Shown: positions 25,053 through 39,089 of the stretch, in pieces
Layout of the letters: the number at the start of each line of letters is the position of its first letter
How positions within the stretch are numbered: position 1 is the stretch's first letter
Source: Dermatophagoides farinae
Lineage: Eukaryota; Arthropoda; Arachnida; Sarcoptiformes; Pyroglyphidae
Direction: 5' to 3'
Length of the DNA stretch: 64,000 bases
NCBI RefSeq assembly: GCF_024713945.1
Contig: NC_134678.1
Coordinates: forward strand, 868,001 to 932,000
The notes under the pieces: model-generated
Seen by the model: only the letters and a program-made list of their open reading frames with translations
Databases searched by the model: none
Told to the model about the DNA's origin: nothing
Made by a program: the position numbers and the translations under genes

Positions 25053-28000
25053 TCATCATCACAATCAAATTTGTTGACCAGTAAAAATTTTCATTGTATT
25101 ACATCAACAACATCAACACCTACGTCATCATCTACAATCATCACTAATAATAATAATCTACAACAATATTCACCATCTCGTCGTTCGAGAACATTGTTGA
25201 ATAATAATACAGCATCATCGGTAACAATAACACCGACAACAACAACAACGTCAAATAACCTGTACAATGGAAACAAATCTTTATTGTTGACCAATTCATC
25301 TGTTGAAGATGAAGTACTTGGTCAAATTACAAAAGAGGTATGTATTGTGTGTGTGTTTTTTTGTTGTTGTTGTTGTTATTTTGATTTGTCACTCGAATCT
25401 TTTTTTTTTTAGTTTGATTGAAATGAATTAGTAATGGCTGATCAAATTGTAAATTAATTATTAATATGTTTATGATGATGATATGTTTTTTTTGAGGTCA
25501 ATGGTAAATGGTCATTGATAAATTAATTTATTTCCTTGATGATGATGATGATGATGATGAAAAAAATCAATGTTTATGAAATTGATTGTGGTGATGTGTC
25601 ATGATGTTGTCCACTTGTTGAATATATTTGCTGTTTTTTTTGTTTACGGTTATATTTTATACACATGCTTAATTATTTTAGCTTCGGATGATGATAATGA
25701 TGATGATACACCGGTTACCATTTTTTTATTAATATAATAAATGCAGGGAGAAATGTACAAGAAAATACCGGATTTTCATTTTTTTTGTGATTGATAATTT
25801 TAACCATAAACTTGTTAGCAATGTTTTATGTGGTTTTTATTTTATTTTTTATTTTTGAAAAAAATGATTTTTCATCATGAATCAGGTGTCTATGTCTGTA
25901 TGTAGTAGACGGTTTGCTATTTCACATTTCTTTGGGTTAAATGATGAAAAAAAAAATTTCGGAAATTGAAATGAAATGACACGACAAAAACCGGTGTGTG
26001 TGTGAGAGAGAGAGAGAGAGAGAAAGAGATGCTTTTATTAATTATTCAATTTTTTTTTCTTTGAAAATTCTGTATTGCGTGCATTTTTCTCCCTTCACTA
26101 CTATATATCTAATCAACAATTACCTGAAGAAAAGTTTTCTTCTTTTTTTTGTTGAATAAATTTTCATGTGAAACAATGTTGTTTACAATTTACCGTTGGA
26201 TCCGTTTCTTCTGTCACAATTTTTTTTGTTTTTTTCGTGTTTGTTGTTGTTTCCATCATTTTCCAACAAACAAAAAAAAAGAAAAATTTAATTGCATGAC
26301 AGATGTAATAATAATATAATAAAACCCGTATAATAATAATGATAATAAGCAATGGAAATTTTGTGTTTTGGTGATAATTTTTCCATTATTATAACCCGGA
26401 TAAATGCGATTATTATGTGTGCGTGTGTGTGTAATTAATGAACAAAACAAAGCAAAAAAAAAATTCACATGATGATGATAAATTTCACCATGAGTCTATC
26501 TGTCTGACTGGCTGGCTGACTGGCTTAATTTTTGGGTTAAACATCATCACACACACGAGAGATTGATAAAAATTGTTATTTTGTTCATTCTTTTTTTCAT
26601 TTCATCACCAAAAGGTGTCGCCTTGTCATCATCATCATCACTTGTGTTTTGATGATAAAATGACAAGATTTTCTTCGTTTTTTTATTTTTTATTTATATT
26701 GTTGTTGTTTTTTTTTTGGCAAATGTCGTCTGAATCGTGAATTGATGATGTTAAAATATCCAAATGATTATTATTTGCACATTTGTTTTTTCTTTGAAAA
26801 AAAAACAAGAAAATTTTGGCAAAATTTACTCATTTTTTGGCAACCATACAAAATGACATTATTATTATCAACGATATATATAGAAAATAAAAAAGATGAA
26901 TGTGAATGAATATAAATGAGATGCGCACGCACGTACTCATAATCATATTTTGAATAATTTTTTTTAATTAATTAATTGGGTTCAAATTTCGCAATTTTTT
27001 TTCTTTTCTTCAATTTGAAATTCATGAAATTCAAATTACCTGATGATAGCGAATCACAAACGCATTTGATTTCTTGAAATTGATGGATAGATGAAATCCT
27101 TTCTTTACGAGCAATAATAATAAAATAAGAATAAGAATATATTGCCAAAATGTTGAGTGGTGTTACACTTGATTTTTGAAACTTTACAAAGAAAGAATAT
27201 TCCAATGTGTTGTCTGCTTCTATTGCCGGGTATTTTTTTTCTATTTTTAATTGAATACTAAGAATACTTAAGAATTATCAACAACAGCAACAAGTCATTT
27301 GCATACGGAACATCATCATCATCATCATTTATATTATTACATCAATTATGATGCATATATGCAACTTGTCTGTGTGAGTGAATAATATAAGGCACAATAA
27401 TCATCATCATTCGTATATCATACAGAATCGTTGTCAGCAAAATTCTGTTCTGGTTTTTTTTACATTCTGATTTGATTCTGTTTTTAGTCTTTTTTTTTGT
27501 TTCTTTATCCAACTTGATTATGTGTCTGATTAGTATTCTGTAGAATTTTTTTTTTGTAAATCATCATTCGTATCTTTTTTGTTGACGACTACGACCAGGA
27601 CGACAATTTCGGATGTTGAAGATATTTTTCTGTGAATTGTCGGTTTTTTTTCTGTCGAGGTTCATTGGTGTGCGTATGTGTGTCTGATCAGCAACAGGAT
27701 ACAGAAAAGAAGATTCGATTTGGTTTTTTAATTTATGTGTTTTCAATAAATCACATTGTTAAACAAAATGCCTGTCGGTTCACAATCACGTCGTGCGTCA
27801 ATTTATCTGGCCACTGGAAATATTAATGTTCATGATGATAATAATAATAATAAATCATTGATTATTTCACCATCATCAACATTGAATAAAACAATAACAC
27901 AGCCATCGACACCAATAATAATGAATGGTGGTAACATGATTGCCACTGGTAGTGGTATTTCTCCATTGATAAATCCATTCGATACAGTAATGGCCAACAA

Positions 28001-28850
28001 TAATAATAATGATGGACGTCGAAATTCAATCTATCAGCCAAAAATATCAACATCATCATCATCATCATTTATAACATCTGAACCATCGTCGTCATCATCA
28101 TCATCATTAATGGATAATAATAAAACAATGAATCTTTCAACAACAACTACAACATCATTTTTTACAAATCATCATGGTTATCAAACAATTGAACAAATGT
28201 TAAATCGTAATGATCAGAATCAATTACCAATTCTTTTATATATACGTAATTATAATGAATATCGACGACATAAACCGGTAAATGAATGAATGAATGATTC
28301 CATTGCTTTTTCTGAGTTTAACCATCAAAAAAAAGGTGTATGCATGTTTGTATGTGTGTAGTTGGTGATATACCAAAAACAACGACAATAATAATTATAT
28401 ATCATCAACTATAACTGATTGATTGATTGATTGGTTTTAATTTGATGACAATTTAATCTTTTGTTTGTTTGTCAATTGTTCCTGATAGTATACTGTGAAA
28501 ATATTTTTCCTTTTTTTGTTTTCTCATTTTCCCTTTTTAAAATCCCATATCCCATATATATATAATTATTATTTTATTATTTTACTATATCATTGTTGTT
28601 GCTGTGATGATGATGATGATGATGATGTTGGAGAGATACCTTAAGTATTTATTTATTACCTAGTATTTTTTTATGTTGTTGTGTGCGTTTTTTTTTGTTG
28701 TATTTGCGGTATTATTAATGTGTGTGTTTGAGCGCAAGAGTGAGTGTTTTTTTTTTTGGAAATTGTATGAATTGTTTACTTGTTGTTTTCTGTTGTTATT
28801 TGTCTTCATATTTTTTTTTCTGAATGAATCGGCAAATGTTTGGTTTTCTA

Positions 28851-28882
<32 letters not shown>

Positions 28883-31044
28883 GTGGATTGAAAGTTCAGT
28901 TTTTGTGTGCTTAATTTATCTGTAAATTCCGTGTTTATTCCATTTGTAAATGAAATTTGTTTTGAATGATAATAATGTCACAAATGTTTCCATCATCATT
29001 ATCATCATCATCATCTGATTCAACATTTCGAATGATTGTGTGGCAAAATTTTTTTTAATTTTTTTTTTTGAATATTTTGCGAATTTGCATATTTTCTTTT
29101 TCATTTAACTAATTTTTTTTGCTATGGATTCAATTCAATATATTTATTTTTTTTTAGGCCGAAGCACGATTGGCAGCTAGGCGTCGTGAAAGAGCTGAAG
29201 CACGTGAAATACGTTTACGTGAAATTGAACGACAACAAAAAGAAATGGATGAACAAGCTGATAGACATTATGAATTGATGAATAGTGGAGGCAGCGGCGG
29301 TGGCGGTACTGTTAATCATATCAATAATAATAATAATAATAGTGATCATATTGGAAGTTTTAGATCACGAGCAACACCAATCATTTCACGTGAGGTAAGT
29401 TTGTTTGTCTTTGTGAGTGTATCATTTTAATGTGATCCGTTTATTGTTTATGATGATATAAACAGAGTCGTACATCATCATATACCAGTTCTAGACGAAG
29501 TAGTCAAGAATCATTGGATATGTGTGCCGATTCTCCAAGAGAACTTCGAGTAAGTTTAATTTTGATTTTTTTTATTGTTTTTTTTTTTTTTCTAATGAAA
29601 AATTTTCCATTTTCATCCACTCATCATTAGCATTATGCACAAGAATTGGAAGAAAAATTTCGTAAAGCAATGATTAATAATGCTCAATTGGATAATGAAA
29701 AACAATCATATGTCTATCAGATTGATTTATATAAAGATGAACGTGAAGAATTGGAAGAAAATTATTTAAGGCTGCAACGTGATTTTAAAGAAAAATCTAG
29801 AGTATGTATTTTTGTCGAGTAATTGTTGTTGTCAAATTTAAGAATTGTTTTTTTTTCATTTTCATTTAGAATTTTGAACAACTTAAACGTGATAATGAAC
29901 GATTACAATTTGATTTTAAATGCTATAAAGAAGCATTGGAAGAAAGAGAACGATTAATAAAGGTAAGTTATTGTTTTTGGATTTGTGTGTTTAATAAAAG
30001 TTTTATAAAATTATATTTTGTATATATATATGAATCAATAGGAAGCTGATCTCGTTATAATCTGCAATAATGGTAATCGAAATGCCAAATTATTTAATAA
30101 AAATAAATTGATGAATAATCCGAATGGCTTTTCAAATGGCAATATAATAATGAATGAAAATCATCGAATAATCAATGGTGATGATGATCATAATGTCGAT
30201 GATGATGTTGATGATGATGATGAAGATTTTCCCGTTTTATTGGCCAATAATCTTTCATTAATTAGTAAAGATGCTTCACTTTTATTGGAAGATGTATCGG
30301 GTAAAACATTGGAATCAAAATTAAAAAATCTAATGCTTGAACGTCGTACATTACAATCAACGATTAATGAATTAAAAAGTGATCTTGATGATGAACGTAA
30401 TCGTGCCAGTTCGATGAATGAAGCCATTGCAAATAATTCATTACATTTAACAACAGAAATGCAAACTGAAATACAAAGTAAGTCTTGATTGATTTAAACT
30501 GATTTTCTATTAACATCTGTCTTTTCTACAATCAAATTAGGAGAAGCAAATAAAATGACCAATGATCTCCGATATAAATTTAAAAAATGTGAACAAGATA
30601 ATGCTACACTTAGTTCGACTGTAAATCGATTAGAAAATCAATTGGCACGTTGTAAATTGGCTGCAGATCAATCTGAAAGGCTGGAAGAAGAATTAAAATT
30701 GGATAAAAGAAAAGCACAACGTGAAGTAAGTTTACATTTTTTTTTCTTTTATTATTTTTCATGTGAAAATTTTTTTTTCTCTTTTTTTTTAGCTACGTGA
30801 AGCATTAACAAAAATTGAAGAACTTGAATCAGCAAATGCTCATCTACAGAAACGAATCGATAAACTTAAATCTAATCGTAATATAATTGGAATAATTACG
30901 AATGGTTGTTCCACGAATAATAATAATGGATCGAATACACCACCGGGATCATCACACCATCAACATCAACAATCACCACCACCATCATCATGTGCATCGG
31001 ATATATCATCTACATTATGTTCTACATCATCAACGAATGACTGA
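24987..31044 (+). CDS. LRRFIP2: LRRFIP (Flightless-I interacting) coiled-coil protein, upstream isoform
   Basis: Orthologue of LRRFIP1/2, coiled-coil proteins that bind the leucine-rich repeats of Flightless-I and influence Toll/NF-kB and Wnt signalling. Exons are 24987-25337, 29158-29394, 29466-29549, 29631-29801, 29870-29962, 30042-30477, 30541-30725 and 30793-31044. All junctions are GT-AG and in phase; total about 602 residues. Exon 1 is a Ser/Thr-rich leader ending EDEVLGQITKE, which joins AEARLAARRRERAEAREIRL as in vertebrate LRRFIP. Then come a Ser/Arg-rich stretch and the main coiled coil (EEKFRKAMINNAQLDNEK). The next blocks are ADLVIICNNGNRN, an acidic insert and the second coiled coil ending ALTKIEELESANAHLQKRI. 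LRRFIP1 and LRRFIP2 are equally possible names because arthropods usually have one gene. AATAAA is near 31540. Confidence 0.92.
25993..26022. repeat. GT then GA dinucleotide repeat
   Basis: A short GT run passes directly into about nine GA units inside the LRRFIP first intron. Confidence 0.8.
27768..28277 (+). CDS. LRRFIP2: Alternative first coding exon of LRRFIP
   Basis: A 170-codon open exon starting ATG in a good context (AACAAAATG) and ending ...YRRHKP at a GTAAAT donor in phase 0. It can therefore splice straight to the shared exon at 29158, giving an isoform of about 655 residues. The sequence begins MPVGSQSRRASIYLATGN, is Ser/Asn/Thr-rich, and ends with a more ordered block (GYQTIEQMLNRNDQNQLPIL). 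There is a stop in frame shortly upstream and no good acceptor, so I read it as a first exon driven by an internal promoter rather than a cassette exon. It could also belong to an independent short transcript. Confidence 0.7.
28606..28628. repeat. GAT microsatellite
   Basis: About seven GAT units in the LRRFIP first intron, one example of the commonest microsatellite type in this window. Confidence 0.8.
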
Positions 31045-34000
31045 AATTTCATTATTTCATTTCCAAAAATGTGATAGTCAAAATATTTACCAATCATTAG
31101 ACTTGAAATCAAGTCTTTGTTGCGCGTCCGTAAACATTCGAATCTCGAATAACAAAAACGTTTCCTTAACACAACAACAACAACAACAACAACGAAATCG
31201 AAACCGAAACCTGTGCCAATTCATAATCACATCCACCCAACCACTCATCAAAACAATCAAAGTGAAAAAAATGACAAATTTTATCAATTCAATGAAATTA
31301 TCAACTATTTGATGTGATCGCCTGGATATTCAATCATCATTTACCTTTATTAGAGTGTAAAACTTTTTTTTTTGTTTTTTTTTATATTTATTTATTATTA
31401 ATTAATAACTATTAACTATACAATCAACACAGCAACAACAACAACAACGAATTTTTTTTAAAGAGAAAATTTAACTATTGATTTTGAACTAATTTTCTTT
31501 AAACATTTTATTTGATAAAATTAAAAAATTAAAAAAAATAAATTTGTAACGTCATCTATGAATGAATTTTTCGAATCCATTGAAAAAAATCGATACAATT
31601 TTTTTTTTTTGCAAATACAAAACAAAATTTTTTTTTTATGTCTGGTTTCGTTGACAATTTAATTCATCGTCGTCGTAGTCGATTATTATTTTGTTTTTAT
31701 CCACTGGGTTTCTAAGTTTTTCGCTTTGTTTGTTTTTATTGGCTCGTTTTTTATTCAAAAAAAGTCAAGTCATGACACTTTATTTCACAAAATCCGTTCC
31801 ATTAAATCAACGATATGGTGGTGGATAAACAACGACAACCAAAAAAAAAAGACGTCAAGAAAAAATTTTCATCAGTAAATTATTTTGATGATTTTAAAGA
31901 CTGGAGAAACTCCTCATTGTTTTTTTTTGTTTTGTTTTGTTTTGTTTTGTTGCCGATTTTTCATTGTATTAACTGTAAACATCATCATCATCATCATCAA
32001 TGATGAAAATGAAAAAAGAAAAAAAATTTTTCGTTTCATAATGACGGTCATCATCATCCATTATCGTGTTTTTAATCATCATCATCATCATCATTATTGA
32101 GGTCAATCAATCCATTGTTCAATACTCTTGTTGTGTTGGTAATAATGTTTCAACCTGATCTGACCTGAGAAATTTTTCGAATCAATCATTGCAAATCAGT
32201 CATCCAGTGTTTTATATTTTTCTCCAATTTTTTTTTGTAATAATAATTGTCATCTCTGGAACCATTACGCAAAAGTATGTATTTCATTTAGAAAACAAAA
32301 AATTTTTTGACTTTTCTGCAGAATTTTTCTTCAACGGAAATGGGTGGTTTCTGCCAAAAAAAAAAAAAAAATACCGAAAAAGAATCCATGTAGATGATGA
32401 TTTTGTTTTGTTTTGAAAATTTTAAATGTTTAATGGGTAAATATACATTTTCTATTCGTTTCTCAGCCACATACACACACACACTATTGTGTTGGCAAGC
32501 CAATATGAAAAAAAAAAATTTTTCCCCGAAACAAAATAAAAAACTTTTCGATCTTTTTTCACTAGAAATATATGCACACACATACCTCTTTTAATGAGTG
32601 AATTTTTTTTTATTCAAAAAAAAAAAATTGACATTGAAAATGATTTTTTGTTGCTTAGTTATTCACATATATATTCTTGGGCATTGTGTTTTGTTGGGCA
32701 AATAGATAAATGAGGAATGTGGAATACCAACAAAAAAAATGACGACAATTTAAAATCGATTCCGTTGATGATGATGATGATGATGATTATTCCACAACAT
32801 TCTGACGTTATTACCTACCTGTGTGTGTTTGACTGAATGACTTAATGGTGGTTATTATAAAAGTAAAAGATTCATTACCATTTCGATTATTTACCCGTTT
32901 GATTTTTTGTTGTTGTTGTTGTTGATGAAATAATGGAACATTTTTCTTATTCATTTTGGGTTTTTTTTGATGGGTGCAACAAAAATACCATACATCTAAC
33001 CAGTTAAATTTCGATAACGATGATTTCTGATGATGTGTTGTGTTGTGTTGTCAATTTTTTTTTCTCAAATTCATTCCATTGTTTTATTCCATAATTAAAT
33101 TGGCTGCACAGGTGTGTCCATGTTCATTTTCATAATAATAAAATGACAATAAAAACAATCGACCAACTGAAAACAACTTATCAATGGGCAAAAAAAAAAA
33201 AAATAAAAATAAATAATGAATACTTTCTATAAACGAATGATTTGTATGTTTGTCATTCATTGTGAAACATACATATTCATTATTCATTACCAGATTTCTT
33301 TTTCTGTATATTACAATAATATAAATGGACGTTTAGAATTATTATGATTATAATGTGAACAGGAGGAACATTCTGGTTTTTCTACCTTGACATTTATCCA
33401 TCTATCTACGATCCATTTTCATATTTGTGTGTTTGTCTTCTTTTTTTTTGTTATTTTTGGGTGTATGTGTTTATTCTTGTATTGTGATTCGTTGGCATTT
33501 TTTTTTCTCCCAAACTAACCAAACTCATTTTCATCTAATAATATTGTCATTGTTTTCATTTCTATGTATGATTGGTGTGTCAATGAAAAGAATATTCTGT
33601 TGTTGTTGATCGACAGAAAAAGGAAATCCGTAAATTTTTTTTTTTTGTAATTATTCGTGATTTTTTTTTATTTCTCTGATGGTTGTTGTCTTATTTGTTT
33701 GATGAATTCTGTTATATACACAACACGCAATATACCATTATATTCATATGATAATGGACAAGCTGCTTTCATCATTCATTCATTCAGACTTCAGCGGTGG
33801 ATCGATGAAAATGTGAAAAAACAAATGCACTAATCTTGTCCTGAAAATATGATAAAAATAATTTTCATAATAATTCTCGCTTTCTTTTTTTTATGGGGGC
33901 GAATCATCATCATTTTACGTCTTGATTAGTTAATGTTAAATTTTAAATCGCCCACGGTTTTTTTTTTGTTGATTTACAGAAACCTTGATGAAACCTTGTT

Positions 34001-34055
34001 GAAGTGTGAAAAAAATTTATAAATATAAAAACATTCATAATCATCATCAATCATA
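31045..34055. other. Non-coding interval between LRRFIP and ATP8A
   Basis: About 3 kb without a supported gene. Contents are the LRRFIP 3' untranslated region with AATAAA near 31540, a TTTTG pentanucleotide repeat near 31925-31950, ATC repeats near 31980 and 32075, a GAT repeat near 32767 and several T or A runs. Short open frames are T-rich or repeat-derived. Confidence 0.4.
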
Positions 34056-37000
34056 ATGCAACAACGACAGCAACAAAATTCATCAATGACCAAAGGTTTG
34101 ATTTGAGTGAAAAAAAATATATCAATTTCTCTATATCGTCGATTTATTTATATTGATTGATTATTCTGTTTTGAGTTTGTGTTTTTTTTTGTTTTGGGGG
34201 TGTGTTTAGATTTGTGATATTTTACCCGTATCTATGTGTTATATATTATCGTCTATAGATAATGATGATGATGATGGTGAAATGGCAAAAATTGCATATT
34301 TGGTGTTGTGGATTAAACTGAGTATGTGTGTGTGTGTGTGTGTGTGTGACAAACACGTTTCCATGTTTTTAGTGATTAAAAAAATAGAAATTTTTTTTCC
34401 TGTTTGTTTTCTGGTTATTGTATCAATATCAAATGTAATTTAATAATCATAACGATGACTCAGTTCGATTTTTTTTCAATGATACCTGATTATTGTAAAA
34501 TTAATTCGATTGTTTTGTTTGTTTATTTGTTTTTTGTTTGTTTTTTTTTTTTTTTTTGCCAATAAAAGTTCAATCTAATCGATTATATAAATGTGTAATA
34601 TTTTTATTTAATTCGTACAGGAAAACTTGATGATAGTTGGCCTATCATAACGTCATTACAATCCGGACAAACACCATTTTCATCATCATCATCGGAACGT
34701 TTTACAATTGATGAATGCGATTCTATTAAACAAAAAATTGGTGAAAAAAACGAATATAAATATAAAAATAATAATAATAGAAAGTTAGCAACGGCAACAA
34801 CAACAACAGCAAAAACGAATCGAAAAATTTATTCAATCAATACTCCAACGACGTCAACAACTGATCAACGACATCGTATATCACGATCACGATTGATAAA
34901 ATCACCATCACCAACAACAACAACGTCAACTACTACAAGAACAAAAAAATCTGAATCAATGTCACCAACAATTGAATTACGTCGTCTTAGTAGTGACCAA
35001 AGAAGTTTAACTGGTCGAAATGGTGGCGGCACTGGCGGCAGCATTTGGACAAGATTTTTTCGTCGTGGTTCTAATCCATTAATGAATTATCGTATAGTCA
35101 AAGTTACTGGTCCAAATAGATATGATGATAATTCAATAGCGACTGCAAAATATAATATCGTTACATTTATACCAAAATTTCTTTTTGAACAATTTCGAAA
35201 ATATGCCAATATATTTTTCTTATTCATTGCATTGATGCAACAGATACCAAATGTATCGCCAACAGGTCGTTATACAACACTAGTACCATTAATATTTATA
35301 ATGGTTGTATCGGCATTGAAAGAAATGTTTGAAGATCTGAAAAGACATCGTGCCGATCATAAAGTGAATAATAGTCATACAGAAGTGTATGAAAAATCTT
35401 CGTTTGTACAGACAAAATGGAAAAATCTACGTGTTGGCGATATTGTTCGTGTACGGAAAGGACAATTTTTTCCAAGTGATCTAGTTATATTAACTTCTAA
35501 TGAACCAAATGGTAAATTTTGATGGAAATTTTTTTTTCACTTTTGCTAAAAATCACTTTTTTTTTGAATACACACAGGTATCTGTTATGTTGAAACTGCC
35601 AATTTAGATGGTGAAACGAATCTAAAATCACGTTCATCTGTTGCCGTTACTGATGCCATTTGTACGACAACCGATTCTGATGGTCGAAGAAAATTAAATA
35701 TACAAGCATTTGAACCAAATAAATTATTATCATCAATAATTAATTGTGATCTACCGAATAAAGAGCTGTATGAATTTATTGGAAAAATTATAATCGATAA
35801 TCGTGAATATCCAATATCACCGGAAAATATATTATTACGTGGTGCAAAATTACGAAATACTGAATGGATAATTGGCTGTGTCATCTATACTGGCCATGAA
35901 ACCAAATTAATGATGAATTCATTGAACAAAACAATATTGAAACAATCATATGTTGAAATAATGACCAATCGTCAGATATTGGCATTGTTAGGCATTCTGA
36001 TTGTTATTTGTTTGATATCAGCAATATGTTCAGTACTATGGACACAACATAATCAATCACATTGGTATATAGCCGAATTACAATCACAAGTTACAGCCAA
36101 TTTTTTTCTCATATTACTTACATTTATTATACTTTATAATAATTTAATACCAATTTCATTGCAAGTTACATTGGAAATGGTACGATTTATACAGGCTCAT
36201 TTTATTAATAATGATCTGGAAATGTATGATGCCGATACCGATACACCAGCAATGGCAAGAACATCAAATCTTAATGAAGAATTAGGACAGGTTCGTTATA
36301 TTTTATCAGATAAAACTGGCACTATGACTAGAAATATAATGGAATTTAAAAAATGTTCAATCAACGGTATAATTTATGATGAAGAAAATTTCAATAATTT
36401 ATTGACAATTATTCAACAAAAACATGATGGTTGTGAAAAAGTTCGTGAATTTCTTACATTATTAGCCGTATGTCATACGGTGATACCGGAACCTACTACA
36501 CAGCCAACGGAAAATGGATCGAAATTTATTTATCAGGCATCAAGTCCAGATGAAGCAGCATTAGTGAAAGGAGCACAAAAAATTGGATTCGAATTTTTAC
36601 AGAGAACACCGGCAAAAGTTGTGATTGATGCAATGGGAAAAATTGAAAAATTTGAAGTACTAAATATACTACCATTCAATTCGGATAGGAAAAGAATGTC
36701 GACAATAATTCGAACATCAGAGGATAGGATAAAAATTTATACAAAAGGTGCCGATTCAATTATTCAACGTAGACTTTGTGAACAATCATTGAATGATTTT
36801 TCACAAACAGAAATCAATCTAACAATATTTGCCACTGATGGATTGCGAACATTATGTTGTGCTTATAATGAAATTCCGGATGATAAATATGATGATTGGG
36901 AAAAACGTTACAATAAAGCAATACTTATGCCAGCCGCTTCGTTAGATGAAAGAACATTACGTGATCAAGCATTGAATGCATTAATGTCCGGAAATTGAAG

Positions 37001-38730
37001 AGAATCTTACATTACTTGGAGCAACAGCTATTGAAGATAAATTACAAGAAGGTGTACCAGAAACTATTGAAACATTGATGCGTGCTGGTATCAATATTTG
37101 GATGCTAACCGGTGATAAACTTGAAACGGCTACCAATATTAGCTATAGTTGTCGTTTGTTGAAAAATATTCAAGCATTAGAAAGTTATCATATTGTCAAA
37201 GATGATACACTTGATTCTTGTCGTGAATCATTGGTAAATGCTGAAACAAAATTGTATGAACATCCAGAAGATTTTACTTTAATTATTGATAGTAAGTTTT
37301 TTTAAAGGTTAAAATTCATCATTCAATTTAATAATCAAAAATATCGCTATTAGGTAAACCATTGGGTTTTTGTCTACAACCACAATTAAGACCAACATTC
37401 ATGGAGGTGGCATTAAAATGTCGATCAGTAATCTGTTGTCGTGTATCACCAGCACAGAAAGCAGAAATTGTCGATGCAGTTAAACAATCGACAAGTTCAA
37501 TTACATTAGCCATTGGTGATGGTGCCAATGATGTAGCGATGATCCGAGCTGCTAATGTTGGTGTTGGAATATCAGGACAAGAAGGTAATTATATCCAATT
37601 GATTAATTATTTATTATAATTCGCTTAAAATTTAATTAGGTTTACAAGCCGTACATTCATCGGATTATGCAATTGCTCAATTTCGTTTTCTTGCCAGATT
37701 ATTATTAGTTCATGGATCATGGTCATTTTCCCGTGTATGCAAGCTTATATTGTATTCATTCTATAAAAATATTGCTTTATACGTCATTGAACTTTGGTTT
37801 GCATCGGTTTCTGCTTGGAGCGGTCAAGCGGTTTTTGAACGATGGTCAATCGGTCTTTACAATGTTATATTCACTGCAGGACCACCACTTGCCATTGGTC
37901 TTTTTGATCGTATATGTTCCGATAAAGTTATGCTTGAAAATCCTGAACTTTATCGTGATCAATCAAATATTTTCAGTATCAAATTATTCTGGTTTTGGAT
38001 TGCTTCAGCTATTTGGCATTCATTGGTTCTTTTTTGGCTAACATATGCTACAATTAGTCATGATGCATTATGGGTCAATGGAAGATCTGATGGTGGTTAT
38101 CTTTGTTTTGGAAATATCCTATACACCTATGTAGTTGTCACTGTTTGTTTGAAAGCTGCATTGGAGACAAATTGTTGGACACTACCCACACATCTTGCAA
38201 TATGGGGATCAATTGTTTCTTGGTTCTTTTTTCTTATCGTTTATAGTCGTGCATGGCCAACGTTTCCAATTGGTGCTGATATATCAAATATTGACCGAAT
38301 TATCTTCACTACAACTATCTTTTGGCTTGGTTTGGCCATAATACCATTTGTTGCATTACTAGTCGATATCATTGTCAAATTAGTGACACGTACCTGTTTC
38401 AAATCTTTAGCCGATCGAATTATTGAATTAGAATTGCTCAAAGAAATGCGTGCACGTCAACATGTATCAATCAGTGAACGTGCACGTTTATTGATAAATA
38501 ATTTTCTACCAGCCAGTAGAGATACACCACAACAACAAACATCATCATCACATGATCGTGTAATTGTTTCTTCATCGATCGAAAGGATAGAATCATTACA
38601 TCCTAATGCTACAGATATTGAAAGAGATGCATTACATGGTTATTCATTCTCACAAGAAGAACGAGATCCATCTAGTGCCGTTTCACATTCAAGTGTAATC
38701 AGATTATATCCAAATACAACCAAAATGTAA
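34056..38730 (+). CDS. ATP8A: P4-ATPase phospholipid flippase, ATP8A class, one apparent frame break
   Basis: P4-ATPase that moves phosphatidylserine and phosphatidylethanolamine to the cytosolic leaflet, normally with a CDC50 subunit. Exons are 34056-34095, 34621-35511, 35578-37291, 37354-37584 and 37640-38730, about 1,321 residues. The first exon is inferred from a phase-perfect join ([11 protein letters not shown]). A long Ser/Thr leader precedes the catalytic body. Motifs in order are [20 protein letters not shown] (TM1), DGET (actuator), PISL in TM4, phosphorylation site DKTGT, LTGDK, GDGANDV and TM7-10. The C-terminus [10 protein letters not shown] matches the ATP8A1/2 autoregulatory tail (GYAFSQDE). 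The frame changes near 36990; removing one G restores [26 protein letters not shown] is near 38963. Confidence 0.95.
34324..34348. repeat. GT microsatellite in ATP8A intron 1
   Basis: About twelve GT units inside the 525-base first intron predicted for ATP8A. Confidence 0.8.
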
Positions 38731-39089
38731 AATTTTTGATCATCATCAATTCATCAACATCATCATCATCAACATCATCATTCATCAACTATTCATTGTC
38801 ATCATTATCATCTTCATTGTTTATCATCATTTAATTTATGTCCAAAGTGTTTATCAATTTATTATTCTATATTAATCAATTATTATTTGTATGATGATCA
38901 TCATGTGTGTTTATTAATTTGTGTGTGTTGATCTTGTGTCCAAAAAAAAAAACAAATGATTTTAAATAAAAATGTTTTATGATTTGACTGATAGATGTCG
39001 CTCATGTTTTCCATATGATACTCAATGTTTATATTTTTCGGGATTTAAAAATTCAATTTTTTTCAGTTTTTTTCGTTTTTTTTCAAAAT
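38731..39089. promoter_or_regulatory. Short spacer between ATP8A and GPATCH1
   Basis: Holds CAT repeats, the ATP8A polyadenylation signal near 38963 and, about 97 bases before the GPATCH1 start, an AGATGTCGCTCAT element like those upstream of other genes here. The GPATCH1 promoter must be very compact. Confidence 0.4.

Larger units (their letters stand above)
25338..29157 (+). other. Large first intron of LRRFIP, containing the alternative first exon
   Basis: This 3.8 kb intron is far larger than the usual 50-110 bp here. It contains GT/GA repeats (25993-26022), GAT repeats (25540, 28606), many T runs and the alternative coding exon 27768-28277. Its size fits a regulatory role and an internal promoter. 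No other gene is seen. Confidence 0.6.

Noticed and set aside
25990-26030. CRISPR-like or satellite array among the many repeats
   Set aside because: All arrays are mono- to pentanucleotide microsatellites without spacers of constant length.
31100-31160. Possible tRNA (short piece resembling a T-arm, ATTCGAATC)
   Set aside because: No cloverleaf, A box or acceptor stem could be built around it, and it lies in the LRRFIP 3' untranslated region.
33427-33609. Short hydrophobic frame beginning MCLSSFFLLFLGVCVY
   Set aside because: It resembles a signal peptide only because it is T-rich; nothing downstream looks like a mature protein, and similar frames occur throughout the non-coding DNA.
39015-39089. 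Upstream in-frame start for GPATCH1 adding 25 residues
   Set aside because: The extra residues are T-rich, hydrophobic and unlike the family; the ATG at 39090 gives the expected acidic leader.
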